Shown here piece after piece: positions 32,257 to 42,354 of a stretch of 64,000 nucleotides of DNA. The first letter of the stretch is position 1; the number at the start of each line of letters is the position of its first letter. This DNA comes from Candidatus Synoicihabitans palmerolidicus. GTDB lineage: Bacteria > Verrucomicrobiota > Verrucomicrobiia > Opitutales > Opitutaceae. The notes beneath the pieces are model-generated. The model saw only the letters and a program-made list of their open reading frames with translations. It was not told where the DNA came from and did no database searches. A program made the translations under genes and the position numbers. Location of the stretch: contig JAGGDC010000002.1 of NCBI GenBank assembly GCA_020809425.1, positions 62,001-126,000 of the forward strand, in the 5' to 3' direction.

Positions 32257-34240
32257 TGCCCCCCCCTTCCAAAATCAGGGTAAATGGGATACACTTTATT
32301 ATAAGAATCATCTCTTTCACAAGGCTTTTGAAGGTCCATTAGGAAGCACCTCCATGGTCTTTTCCCGTGACGGGTGAATTGATTGAAGGTCAGCAGTGTA
32401 ACTTTGAGCTAAACCATTTGGACGATTTTCGATCTGTTTCAGTGGGATGAAATCTAAAGGTAAAACGGAAAGGGAAGCGACGAACGCAAACCCGGAGCAG
32501 AAGCACTGAGATCGAAACGTGGAGGTGCGCATGGCCACTGCGGCCGAGCAGGAGTGGTTCGACGCGCAGCTGCACGAGCGGCACTACTTGGGATCCGGGC
32601 ATCCGGTGGGCGATTACCTGCACCAGATTGTCGAAAAAGGGGGGCGGGCGGTGTGGCGCTGCTGGCGTGGGGTCCGGCCTGCTACGCGCTCAAGGACCGG
32701 GACCGGTGGGTGGGCTGGGATGCGACCCGCCGGGTCGAGCGGCTTTCCCTGGTGGTGCAAAACTGCCGCTTTCTACTGCTCACCAAGCACGGCGAGGAGC
32801 CCAATGTCGCCTCCCAGGTGCTCGCGGCGGCCGTGCGCACGTTGCCGGGCCATTGGCAGGAACGCTTCGGCTATCGGCCGCTGCTAGCCGAAGACCTTCA
32901 CCGACCCGGAGGCCTACCAAGGCACGTGCTACAAGGCCTCCGCGTGGGAGCCGGTCGGGACCAGCCAGGGTTACGAACGGCACCGAGGCGACTTTTACCG
33001 CGAGCACGGCAAACCCATAGCACCTGTGGCTGCTGCGGCCCCTGCACCCCTCGGCCAAGGCCCTGCTGAGCGCCCCCGACCCCGCTTTGCCCGAGGACTG
33101 CCGGGCGGGACTGCGCCGCGCGCGCGCCGGCACCCTGCCGCTCAAAAACGGCCAGTTGCCCTCTCTGTTGGAGGCCCTGTGCGGCGTGCCCGATCCGCGC
33201 GCCAAAAACACCCGCTTCAAGATCGGTCCGGTTCTTGGCCTCGTGGCGCTCGCGCTGCTGGCCGGCCGGCGCGACATCGCGTCGATCGCTCGTATGGCCA
33301 ACCTGCTCGACCAAGACCAGCGCTTCGCCCTGGCCCTGCCCCGTGAGGCCGGCAAAAAGGTCCGCCTGGCCCCCAGTTACAGCGTGTTTTATGACGTGCT
33401 CACCCGGCTCGATCCGGAGGCCTTTGCCCAGGCCCTCAACCGCTGGCTCACAGTCCACGCCGGTGCCCTGCCCGGAGCGCTCGCCCTGGACGGAAAGTTT
33501 ATCCGCGACGCGGTCGGGGTGCTCAGCCTGGTCGAGGCCGACACCGGCGCGCCGGTCGCCCTGGCCATCGTCGATCAAAAGGAAAACACCCCGCGCAGTG
33601 AACAGGCCCGCGCCGGTGAGGTGTTGGCCGCCGCGTCGTTGGACGAGCAGATCGTCACACCGGCGACGCCTTGCACGCCACCCGCGAGCAGGCCCGCACC
33701 ATCGTGGAAAAAGACGGCGAGTATGTGCTCCAGATCAAAGGCAACCAACCTCAGCTGAGCGCGCTGGTCCAGCGCGCCCGGACCGTTCCACCCCCCTTTT
33801 TTGAGCTGACCGATCCGAGTCGGGGCCGCGTGACCACCTGGCGGGTGTCCGTGGTGGTGGCCACGCCCTCGCAAGCCGACTACCCCGGGCTGCACAGCCT
33901 GGTGCTCGTGGACAAAACCACGGTACGAAAACGCGACCTCACCGAAAGTTGCGAGCAACGCGCCTACGCCAGCATGTCTGGCACCCGCAGAACGCAGCCC
34001 TGCGCAAATGCTCGCCTTGATCCGCGGGCACTGGGGCGGAGTGGAGATCCGCAACCACTGGCGCCGCGACGCCTGCTGGCGCGAAGACCACTCGCGTACC
34101 CGCAACGTCAACGCCCCCCTGGCCAACCTCGCCCTCTTGCGCAGCGTCCTGCTGCGCGTCTTCGAATCCTGCCAACATTCCACGCATATCTCCCTGCGCG
34201 CCATCCGTTCCCTTTCCTAAAACAAAAGACCATGCCACAC
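32257..34240 (+). mobile_element. ISAs1-type element, copy A, with DruA-like N-terminal domain
   Basis: From about 32257 the sequence matches, at roughly 94 percent by eye, the reverse complement of the last 1.4 kb of the window (copy B). The shared part starts with TGCCCCCC and TTCCAAAATCAGGG and includes a 185-bp non-coding leader before the transposase ATG. The right end is placed just past the transposase stop because operator-like repeats begin at 34253; no terminal repeats or target duplication could be defined. Confidence 0.75.
32447..34220 (+). pseudogene. ISAs1-family transposase fused to DUF4338 (DruA-like) domain, copy A
   Basis: The ancestral protein had an N-terminal DUF4338/DruA-like domain (LHERHYLGSGHPVG, VGWDATRRVERLSLVVQN, RFGYRPLLAE, FTDPEAYQGTCYKAS) joined to an ISAs1 transposase (DDE_Tnp_1-associated region LLEALCGVPDPRAKN and LGLVALALLAGRRDIASIAR; DDE region ALALDGKFIRDAV, GEYVLQIKGNQPQLSALVQ). 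Lesions: TGA replacing TGG at codon 22, an extra TG after GGRAV, an extra A near 32890, an extra T before the KHLWLL segment, an extra AC near 33657, and a further loss near 33990. Three of these are shared with copy B. DUF4338 is known from Druantia defence proteins and from transposon-linked proteins. Confidence 0.8.
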
Positions 34241-34252
34241 CCTCACGCCCCC

Positions 34253-34273
34253 AAACTAACCAATACGGTTAAA
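34253..34273 (+). promoter_or_regulatory. Operator-like motif, site 1
   Basis: The word CTAACCAATACGGTTAA, embedded in a 21-bp conserved block, is the first of three near-identical sites upstream of the alcohol dehydrogenase. Its core AACCA-ATA-TGGTT (here with a C for T) is an inverted repeat of the size used by dimeric regulators. Confidence 0.5.
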
Positions 34274-34314
34274 AACCACCACCATCACCCTCCTGCCTCC
34301 TCCCTCCTCCCTCC

Positions 34315-34335
34315 AAACTAACCAATATGGTTAAA
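34315..34335 (+). promoter_or_regulatory. Operator-like motif, site 2
   Basis: The word CTAACCAATATGGTTAA matches site 1 at 20 of 21 positions in the same orientation, 62 bp further on. GntR/FadR-type regulators bind sites of this general form, but the family cannot be fixed from sequence alone. Confidence 0.5.
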
Positions 34336-34359
34336 TTCATCCGAAAGGTCTTCGTCTTG

Positions 34360-34380
34360 TTTAACCATATTGGTTAGTTT
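34360..34380 (-). promoter_or_regulatory. Operator-like motif, site 3 (inverted)
   Basis: TTAACCATATTGGTTAG is the exact reverse complement of site 2 across 21 bp, 45 bp downstream of it and about 90 bp before the dehydrogenase ATG. Three sites in 128 bp suggest cooperative or looping regulation of the downstream gene. Confidence 0.5.
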
Positions 34381-34468
34381 TCATGTGCCGGAGGAGAAGG
34401 CGCGGTGAACGGAAATCGTCCGGCACCTTGCGCGCGCGGCTCTCCGTCTCACGTTCTCTGCTTTCATC

Positions 34469-35611
34469 ATGGACAACTTCACTTTTCACAATCCCACGCG
34501 CATTCACTTCGGTCGCGGGCAAATCGCCCAGATCGCCACCGAACTCCCCGCCGACGCCACAGTCCTGCTCCTCGCCGGCGGCGGCTCCATTAAAATCAAT
34601 GGAGTCTATGATCAGGTCATCAGTGCCCTCGGCTCCCGCACCGTGCACGAGCACTGGGGCGTCGAAGCCAACCCCGATTTCGACACACTCATCCCCGCCG
34701 TCGAACTGTGCCGCCGGGAGTCGATCACGTGGGTGCTCGCGGTCGGAAGTGGCTCGGTGCTTGATGGCGCCAAATTCATCTGCGCAGCCGTCAACTACGA
34801 GGGCGACCCTTGGCAAATCCTCCTCGACGCCGGCGCGTCCGTGAAGTCCGCCCTGCCTCTCGGCACCGTGCTCACCCTGCCCGCCACCGGCTCGGAAGCC
34901 AATATGGCCTCGGTCATCAGCCGCCGCGCCATCACGGAGAACCTCCACTTCCTCAGCCCGTTCGTATTCCCGGCCTTCTCCGTGCTCGACCCCGAGACTA
35001 CGTTCTCCCTCCCCCCTCGCCAAGTGGCCAACGGCATCGGCGACGCCTTCTGTCACGTCATCGAACAATACCCAAGCCGCCGTGCAGGACCAGTTTGCCG
35101 AATCCATCCTCCGCGTGCTGATTACTGAGGGCCCCAAGAGTCTCGCCCAGCCTACCGACTACGATGCTCGTGCCAATCTCGTCTGGGCTGCCACCTGCGC
35201 ACTCAACGGATTCGTCGGCGCAGGGGTGCCTCAAGACTGGTCCACCCACACCATCGGCCACGAACTCACCGCCCTGCATGGCATCGATCACGCGCGCACC
35301 CTGGCCATCGTGATGCCAAGCCTCATGGACGCCCCAAAAGCCACCAAACAGGCCAAACTCCTCCAGTACGGAGAACGCGTTTGGGGCATCTCCACCGGCA
35401 CCGAGCAAGATCGCATCGCTGCCGCCATTGCCAAAACTCGAAAATTCTACGAATCCATCGGCATCGCGACTCGTCTGGCCGACTCCGAGGTCGGTCCCGA
35501 CGTGGCATCCCAGTCGCCCAACGCTTGTCAGACCGAGGCGTTACCCCGTTCGGAGAACACGGCGACCTCACCCCAGAGCGTATTGCCGCCATCCTGCGGG
35601 CCGCCGCCTGA
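34469..35611 (+). pseudogene. Iron-containing alcohol dehydrogenase (YqhD/BDH-like), frameshifted
   Basis: The family reduces aldehydes with NADPH or oxidises alcohols. From ATG 34469 the frame gives FTFHNPTRIHFGRGQIAQIA, the nucleotide-binding VLAVGSGSVLDGAKFICAA and the motif LPATGSEANMASVIS. It breaks near 35070 after DAFCHVIEQY, one ligand of the metal. The next frame continues QDQFAESILRVLITEGPKSL and WSTHTIGHELTALHGIDHARTLAIV (metal-binding His), and breaks near 35510. The last piece ends FGEHGDLTPERIAAILRAAA at 35611. Two lesions; otherwise complete (about 380 aa). It has its own operator cluster and a strong terminator, so it was a single-gene unit. Confidence 0.88.
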
Positions 35612-35636
35612 TTATCCGGCGCCTCCCCAATTGCAG

Positions 35637-35668
35637 CTCCGCCTCCCGCTCGGCAGGCGGAGTTTTTT
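35637..35668 (+). terminator. Intrinsic terminator after the alcohol dehydrogenase
   Basis: An 8-bp GC-rich stem (CTCCGCCT and AGGCGGAG) with a 10-base loop is followed at once by TTTTTT. It lies 26 bases past the dehydrogenase stop and is a textbook rho-independent terminator on the plus strand. Confidence 0.9.
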
Positions 35669-35694
35669 GCGCCCAAACCCATCGTTTTTCCCGC

Positions 35695-35992
35695 TCAGTA
35701 CCGCTTCCCGACCGAAGCCCCCGACTCATCCTCAAACACCAACAATCGATGCGCAGACACAATCCGGTCAAAATGGATTCCCAGCCGGTGGTCCACGATC
35801 GTTCCGGGGCGTACCATCCGATTATTGATAAAGGCCACGGGGTCATCTCCGTCCTTCACGCCACTCACCGTGATCGTGCTCACCCAGGTCCGAAGATCCC
35901 GCGCGGGCGTGGCGACTTCGCTCCCCGAATCCACCGCCACCGTGACTCCGCTACCGGTAACTCCAGCCCGCAATCCCACCTGCGCCGGACCC
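35695..35992 (-). pseudogene. C-terminal part of GspB-like protein A, split off by IS4
   Basis: This holds the C-terminal domain of a gene whose remainder lies at 37519-38510. Removing the IS4 element and one copy of its 11-bp target duplication restores a frame reading PEGPAQVGLRAGVTGSGVTV. The domain (TWVSTITVSGVKDGDDPVAF, INNRMVRPGTIVD, LLVFEDESGASVGKRY) is clearly related to the C-terminus of the neighbouring gene at 38612-40025 and recalls the C-terminal domain of GspB-like type II secretion proteins. Confidence 0.75.
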
Positions 35993-37518
35993 GAATGGCA
36001 CTTAGTTAAGGGGGCTATTCGTCTATTTTAGTAGCCATGATTTGGATACGCGCATGTGCCGCCGAGGCTTGGTCATCAGTTGGTAGACTTTGGGCCTTCG
36101 TTTGACGGCGCGTGGTTCACTGAGATGCGGGCGTTAGGGCACCGGGTCGGCGGCCAATGCGAGGAGCAGATCTTCGAAGCGTTGGTTCGCTTCGCGCGCA
36201 CTGCCTGAGAGCAGGTGGGCGAACGCCCGCAGCGTGCTGATGGTGCCTTGGAAAGACAGGCGCATTGGTGCCACGTCATGCTGGCGTGCGCTTCGAGCAT
36301 GAGCAGGCGCACCAAGTTGTAGGCGATGGCCTGCAAGTGGATTTCCTTTTCGATCATCGCCGGGGTGCGCGTGCGTAGCACGTCGAGTCCGAGGGTCGTC
36401 GTGATGTCCCGGAAGTTCAGTTCCACCTGCCAGCGGCGCAGGTAGAGTTGGGCAATGGCCGCGTCGGGATACTTTTCTTCATCGAGCAGCGTGGTCACCA
36501 CCGCGATGTGCTGGGTGCGGAAGCCGCGCACCTCGGTTCGAAAGCGCACCACGCGCAAAGTCAGGCTCTCAGGCAGTTCGTTCCACAAACATTTTCCCCA
36601 CCGGCCCTGTCGCTGGGGTTTGGGCCAGCAGACTTTGCCGGTGCCTGTCCGACGCGATTGATGCAAGCGCATCACCACATCCACACCCTTGCGTTGCAAA
36701 AGGCTGATGAAAATCCAGTTGCAGAACCCGCGATCAGCCAGGAGCACCTCTCCCCTGTGCACCCAATCGATCAATTGGCGCGCCAGCGGGGCCTCACTCG
36801 CCTTCCATGAGGACAGGACGAACTTCACCAAATGGCCGGTTGCCAGGGAGAACATTCCCACCATCTGGCCGGTGGGGAAACCGCATCCTTTGCGCTGGCA
36901 CCCCGCGTAAGGATAGACTTTCCGGTTGGCCGTGGTGTCGGGCATGGAAAGCCCGCCGCCATCGATCACCTTCACGTTGTGACCGAGCCCATGATCGGCC
37001 TCGCGGGTGCGTTGATGAGCCACCTTCACGAGACGGCTGAATACGGTGCGCAAGACCGTGATCAGCAACCGCGCCCGGGCTTGGCAATAGCCACCGGTGG
37101 CATCGTCGACCGACGTCGCCGCCCCGGCCTGCAGATGCCATGCTTGCACCCGGCGAACCGCATCGCGGCAGCTCGCACCACGCTGCAGCACTTGCCCAAG
37201 AAACGCGCAAAAGGTCACCCAAGGCGTAAAGATCCGGTCCCGCTTACCGATGCCTGCCAATGTGCTCGGAGCCACAAAGCGCGCCACCAGCGCCGCGAGC
37301 CCATCGAGCTTAACCGCCCGCTCAATCAGTCTAGCGGCCGCACCATTGGAGCGTCTCCCACACAAGCGATGCGAAACCCTGTAGAATACAACGTGTTGAT
37401 ATTCATGCAGTTGCACTACCAATAAGCCAGTATGCCGCAACCTATTATTAGGCATTAACTTAAAAGGTTTGACGGACGATCAATCTCACGCAACCGCTCG
37501 CCTAACTAAGCGCCATTC
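35993..37518 (-). mobile_element. IS4-family insertion sequence with 11-bp target duplication
   Basis: The ends are imperfect inverted repeats starting GAATGGCACTTAGTTAAG (left) and GAATGGCGCTTAGTTAGG (right, read on the minus strand). The flanks are a perfect 11-bp duplication, GCGCCGGACCC, at 35982-35992 and 37519-37529, the length typical of IS4. The element is 1526 bp and carries one transposase gene on the minus strand. It splits GspB-like gene A. The perfect duplication shows an undisturbed insertion. Confidence 0.95.
36023..37455 (-). pseudogene. IS4-family transposase with decayed C-terminus
   Basis: The frame from 37455 encodes a full IS4 DDE transposase core (HNVKVIDGGGLSMPDTT, GEVLLADRGFCNWIF, QLYLRRWQVELNFRD). 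In the YREK signature the Tyr, Arg and Glu are present, but the last position is Thr (FRDITTTLGLDVLR), not Lys. Near 36260 the frame shifts, so the C-terminus (GTISTLRAFAHLLSG, then a TAA in place of Glu near 36136, then PKVYQLMTKPRRHMRVS to a TAG at 36023) is not translated in phase. The open frame stops at 36076. The element is probably inactive. Confidence 0.85.
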
Positions 37519-38510
37519 GCGCCGGACCCTCTGGTGGACGAACCTGAATCGTCGGCTGCTGGGGCGCGTTCACCACCGCCTGAGCCCGCCTCGCGCCCGC
37601 TAAATCTAGCTGTACCTTCGGCTCTGGCTCTGGCGGCGCAGCCGGAGCACTCGCCGTAGCAGGAGGCAATATCGACTGCTCGATCGATGAAGCGATCTTG
37701 TCAAAATCTTCGGCATTTTCCGCGATCGAATTGGCGCTGAGCACGTTCTTATCATGCGCCGCGACCGAATCCTTCGTCTGTTGAATCAATAACCCTGCCC
37801 TCGAATAAGGAACGGTCTCCGCACCTCCAGCCGCTCCCGCCGTCGGTGACCTCAAATAAGCCTCCCGTGCCGCGTCACTGATCGGCCCGAAAAAGGTCTG
37901 ATAAGCATAATAACCCGCCCCCAATAACAGGGCTACCGGGATGAGCTTCACGCCCAAGATAAACAGTCGCAGTAAAACCCCATGGTCTGATCCCCGCGAC
38001 GCATCCCGATTATACCATGCATCTTCATCGTCTTCAGACTCTGCTCCTGATGCCGGGTTAACGGGCATGCTCGGAGTAGGTCCCGCCGCTGCTCCGGCCT
38101 CAAAAATCGGCATCGGTGGCCACCGACCCCGCATTGGGCTGCACTACATACGTGGCATACGGCTCGATTCCCGACGCCGTATCCGAGCCCATCCAAGGAG
38201 AACGAGTGGTGTTGGTCCCAGATGGCGGCGGCGGCGAAATGATTCCGGATTGGCCCGGACCATACGGTGCCCCGGATCCCCCAAACGGTGCGCCGGTTTG
38301 CCCTCCCAGCGGAGGTCGGGAGTCCATAGTGACATCCACACTTTCCCCGCCAAAACTGAACGGTGCCGTAGTCACCGTCGTGGAAATCGACGGCGGCGGA
38401 ATCATCATGGGAGGCACTCCCCCGCCCAATCCTCCATCCACCATTGGTTTTCCGGGGGACTACTTGGATCTAGCCGATGCCCGATCAGGTCCAGAGTCGT
38501 CTGCACTCAT
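37519..38510 (-). pseudogene. N-terminal part of GspB-like protein A (proline-rich, one TM)
   Basis: A start at 38510 (MSADDSGPDRASARSK) is followed by an in-frame TAG at about 38462, a Gly/Pro-rich region (GGGVPPMMIPPPSISTTVTT) and a frameshift near 38103. Then come an acidic stretch (GAESEDDEDAWYNRD), one membrane segment (LLRLFILGVKLIPVALLLGA), a helical periplasmic stalk (QTKDSVAAHDKNVLSANSIA) and a Pro/Ala linker reaching the IS4 element. The C-terminal domain is at 35695-35992. Domain order (disordered cytoplasmic part, one TM, stalk, small beta domain) matches gene B next door. It carries three independent lesions. Confidence 0.7.
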
Positions 38511-38611
38511 TTGATATATCTCATTCGCCAGTGCTCGTTTGCGCTTTAGAAACACTCTAGGGCAATCTATGGGGCTATCGGATGGGTGAGATCACCCACA
38601 CCGCAAGACGA

Positions 38612-40025
38612 TTAATACTTCTTACCGACCACTGCTCCGCTCGCGTCGCGAAGGATCACCAAATTTCGATTCGCGTCCACTCCCTGGAAAACGATGCCCA
38701 ACTGGAGATCAATCGTATCCCCCTGGCGCACTAAAATACTGTTGATGAACGCGCGTGGTGACTGGCCTTCACGCACCCCGCTGATACGAGCCGCACTCAC
38801 CCAATCTTGAAACTCCATCGAGGGCTCCACCTCCGTCGGCTCCGGCTCGACCGGGTCGTCCTCAATAATCACCGTCGGTAGCGGTTTGGTTTCCTCAACC
38901 ATTACCTCTTCGACTACCGCCGTCACGTCTTCCGCTGCCGCCACCGATTCCTGCGCTTTTTCAATCAACTTGCCAGCCCATGCTCTGCGCTGCGTTCTCC
39001 ACGGGAGGCGCCACCGGCGCGGCCGGTTCGGCCACTTGCGGCGCCGGCTCTTCGCCTCCCATGAAGAACGAATACGCCATGTAACCGCCCGTAAGCATCA
39101 GCCCGAGCAAAAGCACGCCGACGACCATAACCGCGATTTTGAAAACGGGGCTCTGTTCCGGTCGACGACGTCGCTTGCGCGGCACAACATCCTCTTCTTC
39201 ATCCTCCCCGTCCCCACTATCTCTCACCAATCCGGGCGGAGGCGGCAACTCCGGCATTTCCACCGTACTTTCAGAATCAACTTCGCCATCTTTCACCACC
39301 GGCACCGGTGGCGTGAGGGTGACATCACTCACTGAACTATCCTGAGATACCGAAGGCACCCCGGGAGCAGACATGGGAGGACTGATCGGCTTGGGCTTCG
39401 GCGCGGGCGGAAGTGGCGGCTCAACCGCCTCCTTGGGCGCATCGCCTTCCTTACTCGATTTTTCCTTGAGCGCCCAGGAAAGTTTGAGCCGAGGCTTGCC
39501 CGCCTCTAGCACTGGCGAACTGGTATCGCCGTCCGACGCTCCCTCGGATTTTAACGCGTTTTCCACCGGCGCACGCCTCGGTTCTACCGGCTTCTCCGAC
39601 TCCTTCCTTCCACTAAACCCAGCTGACTTCAAAGACAGCCGCGGTTTCGCCGAATCTTTTACCGCAGCAGACTGACTCTGAGCGTGCTCGATGGAGGTCT
39701 CAGGCTTCTTCGAAATGCGCTCCCTCTTAACCTCGGCTTCGGATTCCTTTGCTTCAGTCTTGGCGTCATCATCCACCTTCAGGGTTAAACGAGGTTTAAC
39801 CCGAGCCTTGGCAGGCTCCGCCGAAGGCGCCTCCAATCTAGTTGGAGCAATCGTCTCATTATTTTCCTCCACCGCGGGCTGAAGCGATGGCTTACGCTTA
39901 AGTTTCAACGAAAACGCGTCGGCACCAGCCGCAGGCTCCGCCGGCGTCTTGACAGCGGATTCCTCGGGCTGCGGCTTCTTGCGGGGACGCAATTTTAAAG
40001 CTGGAGGCTCGGGCTCGTCGCTCAT
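38612..40025 (-). pseudogene. GspB-like protein B (low-complexity, one TM, C-terminal domain), frameshifted
   Basis: From ATG 40025 (MSDEPEPPALKLRPRKKP) a 280-residue disordered region carries repeated basic words such as KPRLTLKV, KPRLSLKS and KPRLKLSW, then a Pro/acidic stretch, one membrane segment (IAVMVVGVLLLGLMLTGGYM) and a Pro/Ala linker. The frame shifts near 38966 after ENAAQSM. The last 118 codons continue (AGKLIEKAQESVAAAEDV) into a C-terminal domain (DWVSAARISGVREGQSPRAF, INSILVRQGDTIDLQLGIVF, VILRDASGAVVGKKY). That domain resembles protein A and, more loosely, GspB C-terminal domains. A link to type II secretion or pilus assembly is only inferred. Confidence 0.7.
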
Positions 40026-40087
40026 GACCAAGACTTTCACCAGTCGAGGGCGTCGGATGCGATTCCTTTTTTCCCTCCTTCGATCTG

Positions 40088-41126
40088 TTGGGCGCACCCT
40101 TCTCCCGTTTGTTGCCCTCACAACAGTCAATACGATCGGCCAGTGCAGTCCGTCCCGAGATTGACCTGAATCACAACCTTCCGGAACTTCAGATCCTGAC
40201 CAACCGCTCTCCGAACCCTCACTCATCGTCATCCGCTGGTGCCTTTGCCGCATTCACAAGCTACCTGCTCTGGGGGGTGTTGCCTATCTATTGGAAGCTG
40301 CTCGACGGCATATCGGTCGTCGAACTCCTCGCTCATCGTGTGATTTGGACCTTGGTCGCAGTTCTCCTCTTCCAATGCCTGCGGCATCGTTGGAAAGATC
40401 TGCGCACAACTTGGAGCGACCGCGAGAGTGTCCTCGCTCACTTGCGCCCCTCCGCCTTCCTCGGCGCAAATTGGGGCGTCTACGTGTGGGCCGTGAGTAA
40501 CGGACGCATTATTGAAACGAGCTTGGGCTATTTTATCGTCCCTTGGCTCAATGCCGCCTGCGGACGCCTCATCTTCGCGGAACGTCTCAGCCGCTGGCAG
40601 ACCATCGCGCGGATGCTCGCCGCCGCCGGAGTCGCCGTGCTCATATTTCGCGTCGGCACTATTCCTTGGGTCGCCCTGGCACTCGCGGGAACGTGGGCCG
40701 CATATGGTCTAGGCCGGGAACGTTCTCACGCCAGTGCCCTCGAAACCACTTTTCTGCTCCCAATAGCCCTCGGCTACCTGGTCTGGCAAGCAATGCAGGG
40801 TTCCTCCACGTTCGGCTCCGCCTCCGTTCAACAGACCGCACTCATGAATTGGAACGGGGGTGATCAGCATGGTGCCGCTCACCCTGTTCGCCTACGGTGC
40901 GCGCCGTAGGCGATTCACGACCTTGGGGCTCCTCCAGTATGTGGCCCCTTCCGGTCAGTTCCTTATCGGGTGGCTCATTTATAAAGAACCTTTCGATCAA
41001 GGTCGAGCTGCGGCATTTGCTCTGATCTGGCTGGGATTGGCCTGCTATACTCCGGATACGATTCGCAGTGGATCGCGGGCCGCCAGTGCCCCCGACCTCA
41101 GGACCCCAAAGGCGGGCGAGGGATAA
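40088..41126 (+). pseudogene. rarD: RarD/EamA-family transporter, frameshifted
   Basis: A ten-helix EamA-type permease is recognisable: LLWGVLPIYWKLLDGISVVE and LLAHRVIWTLVAVLLFQCL are typical of RarD, followed by NWGVYVWAVSNGRIIETSLG and the repeat half with LLQYVAPSGQFLIGWLIYKE. The frame breaks near 40857 (after TALMNWN), so the last 88 codons are out of phase. The start is uncertain; the first conserved residues are near 40240. The 3' end overlaps the FKBP gene (tail to tail) by 29 bases. Substrate unknown. Confidence 0.8.
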
Positions 41127-41574
41127 CCTCCAATAACTCGACCTCAAAAATCAACGTCGCCATCCGAGGTATGTCCGGCGACCGCCCGCGAGTCCCATAA
41201 CCCAATTCGTAGGGCACGATCAGCAAGCGACGCTCCCCTTCGCGCATCATCAATAAACCGTATTCCCATCCCGCGATCACCTTACCGCGATCGAGCTGAA
41301 ACGTGAACGCCTTGGAGGGATCGCTGACTTCATCAAACGTCGTGCCGTCGAGCAGCATGCCTTTGAACAACACCTTCACCGAGTCTCCCCGACTGGGTTT
41401 CGCCCCCGAACCCTCCTTCAAAACTTCCGTCCACAGGCCGGTCGAAGTGCGCTCCGCTTCGGGAAACTTACGCTCCACCACAATCAGATCACGCAGGGGC
41501 CACTTCTCGCGTTGGGCTTGAGACAATTGGGGCAGGAACAGAACACCGAGCAATAGAACAATAAATCGAAGCAT
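41098..41574 (-). CDS. FKBP-type peptidyl-prolyl cis-trans isomerase, exported
   Basis: The 158-aa product begins with a signal peptide (MLRFIVLLLGVLFLPQLSQA) and carries one FKBP domain (SGLWTEVLKEGSG-like start, DSVKVLFKGMLLDGTTFDE, VIAGWEYGLLMMREGERRL, VPYELGYG, and LIFEVELLEV). It probably acts as a periplasmic folding helper. The open frame extends 141 codons upstream, but only the ATG at 41574 puts the signal peptide at the N-terminus. It is intact. Confidence 0.92.
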   Translation of the reverse strand: MLRFIVLLLGVLFLPQLSQAQREKWPLRDLIVVERKFPEAERTSTGLWTEVLKEGSGAKPSRGDSVKVLFKGMLLDGTTFDEVSDPSKAFTFQLDRGKVIAGWEYGLLMMREGERRLLIVPYELGYGTRGRSPDIPRMATLIFEVELLEVIPRPPLGS

Positions 41575-41636
41575 TCCGCAGGCTAGGACGATTCCCCCCT
41601 TTGGTGAAAGCTCCATTTGAAGACTAAAATCACGGT

Positions 41637-42345
41637 TCACTCGCCTCCTCCCGCCACATCTTGAATCGCTCCATGCTCCGCGACACACCGTAACGCCTGC
41701 GCCAACAATGTTTGGCCGGGCTCCATGCGGTGCCACGTCGAGGCTCCGGAGGGATGGGGTAGCGGAATAAAATCTGTTTCGTGACCAAAAACCCGCAGGC
41801 GAGTCACCCCTCCAATCCGCTCCACCAGCGGCCCCGGTGGAAAAAATTGCTGGATCGCCAGTTTCCCCACGGGGAGGACTAAACGCGGGCGCAAGAGGTC
41901 GAACTCTCGTCGTAACCAATGGCTGCACGTCTCGATCTCCGTGGGTGATGGCACCCGATCCCCTCCCTTCGGCCGTTTTCCCGGGAAACACCGACACACC
42001 GCCGCAAAGTAGACCCGATTGCGTACATCCTCTTCCGTCCAGCCCAACGCCCCTTCAAACCACTTGAGTAGAGTCTTCCCTGCCGTCCACGCGAACGGTC
42101 GACCCAATACCGGCTCTTTGTCTCCGGGAGCCTGCCCGACCAACAAGATGCCACTCGTCACGGGTCGACTCACCACGGCCGGTCGATGCATCGCCTCACA
42201 GCGCTCGCAAGCCCGCACTTGCCCCAAATGCCTTTCCAATGGGGTCCGCGCTTCCACCTCACCACCGGAGGACCGCAATCCGCCTACCTCGGTATCCGAT
42301 TCTTCGGCTGATTTCACTTCACGACTCCAGTCAATATCATCCATT
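41637..42345 (-). CDS. Uracil-DNA glycosylase family protein (Fe-S type)
   Basis: This UDG-superfamily protein (about 235 aa) probably removes uracil from DNA. Four cysteines that could hold a 4Fe-4S cluster are seen in RACERCEAMHRP and VCRCFPGK plus ETCSHW. Motif A is ILLVGQAPGDKEPVLGRPFA, and the C-terminal motif FIPLPHPSGASTW is the family His-Pro-Ser loop. The ATG at 42345 is preferred over the upstream alternative start, which lies inside the terminator of the next gene. It is intact, notable in a genome where C-to-T/G-to-A changes are common. Confidence 0.88.
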
Positions 42346-42354
42346 TCGCAGCAC

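Noticed and set aside
41578-41997. A 141-codon upstream extension of the FKBP gene
   Set aside because: It precedes a perfect signal peptide that starts at 41574 and reads like antisense of the uracil-DNA glycosylase gene.
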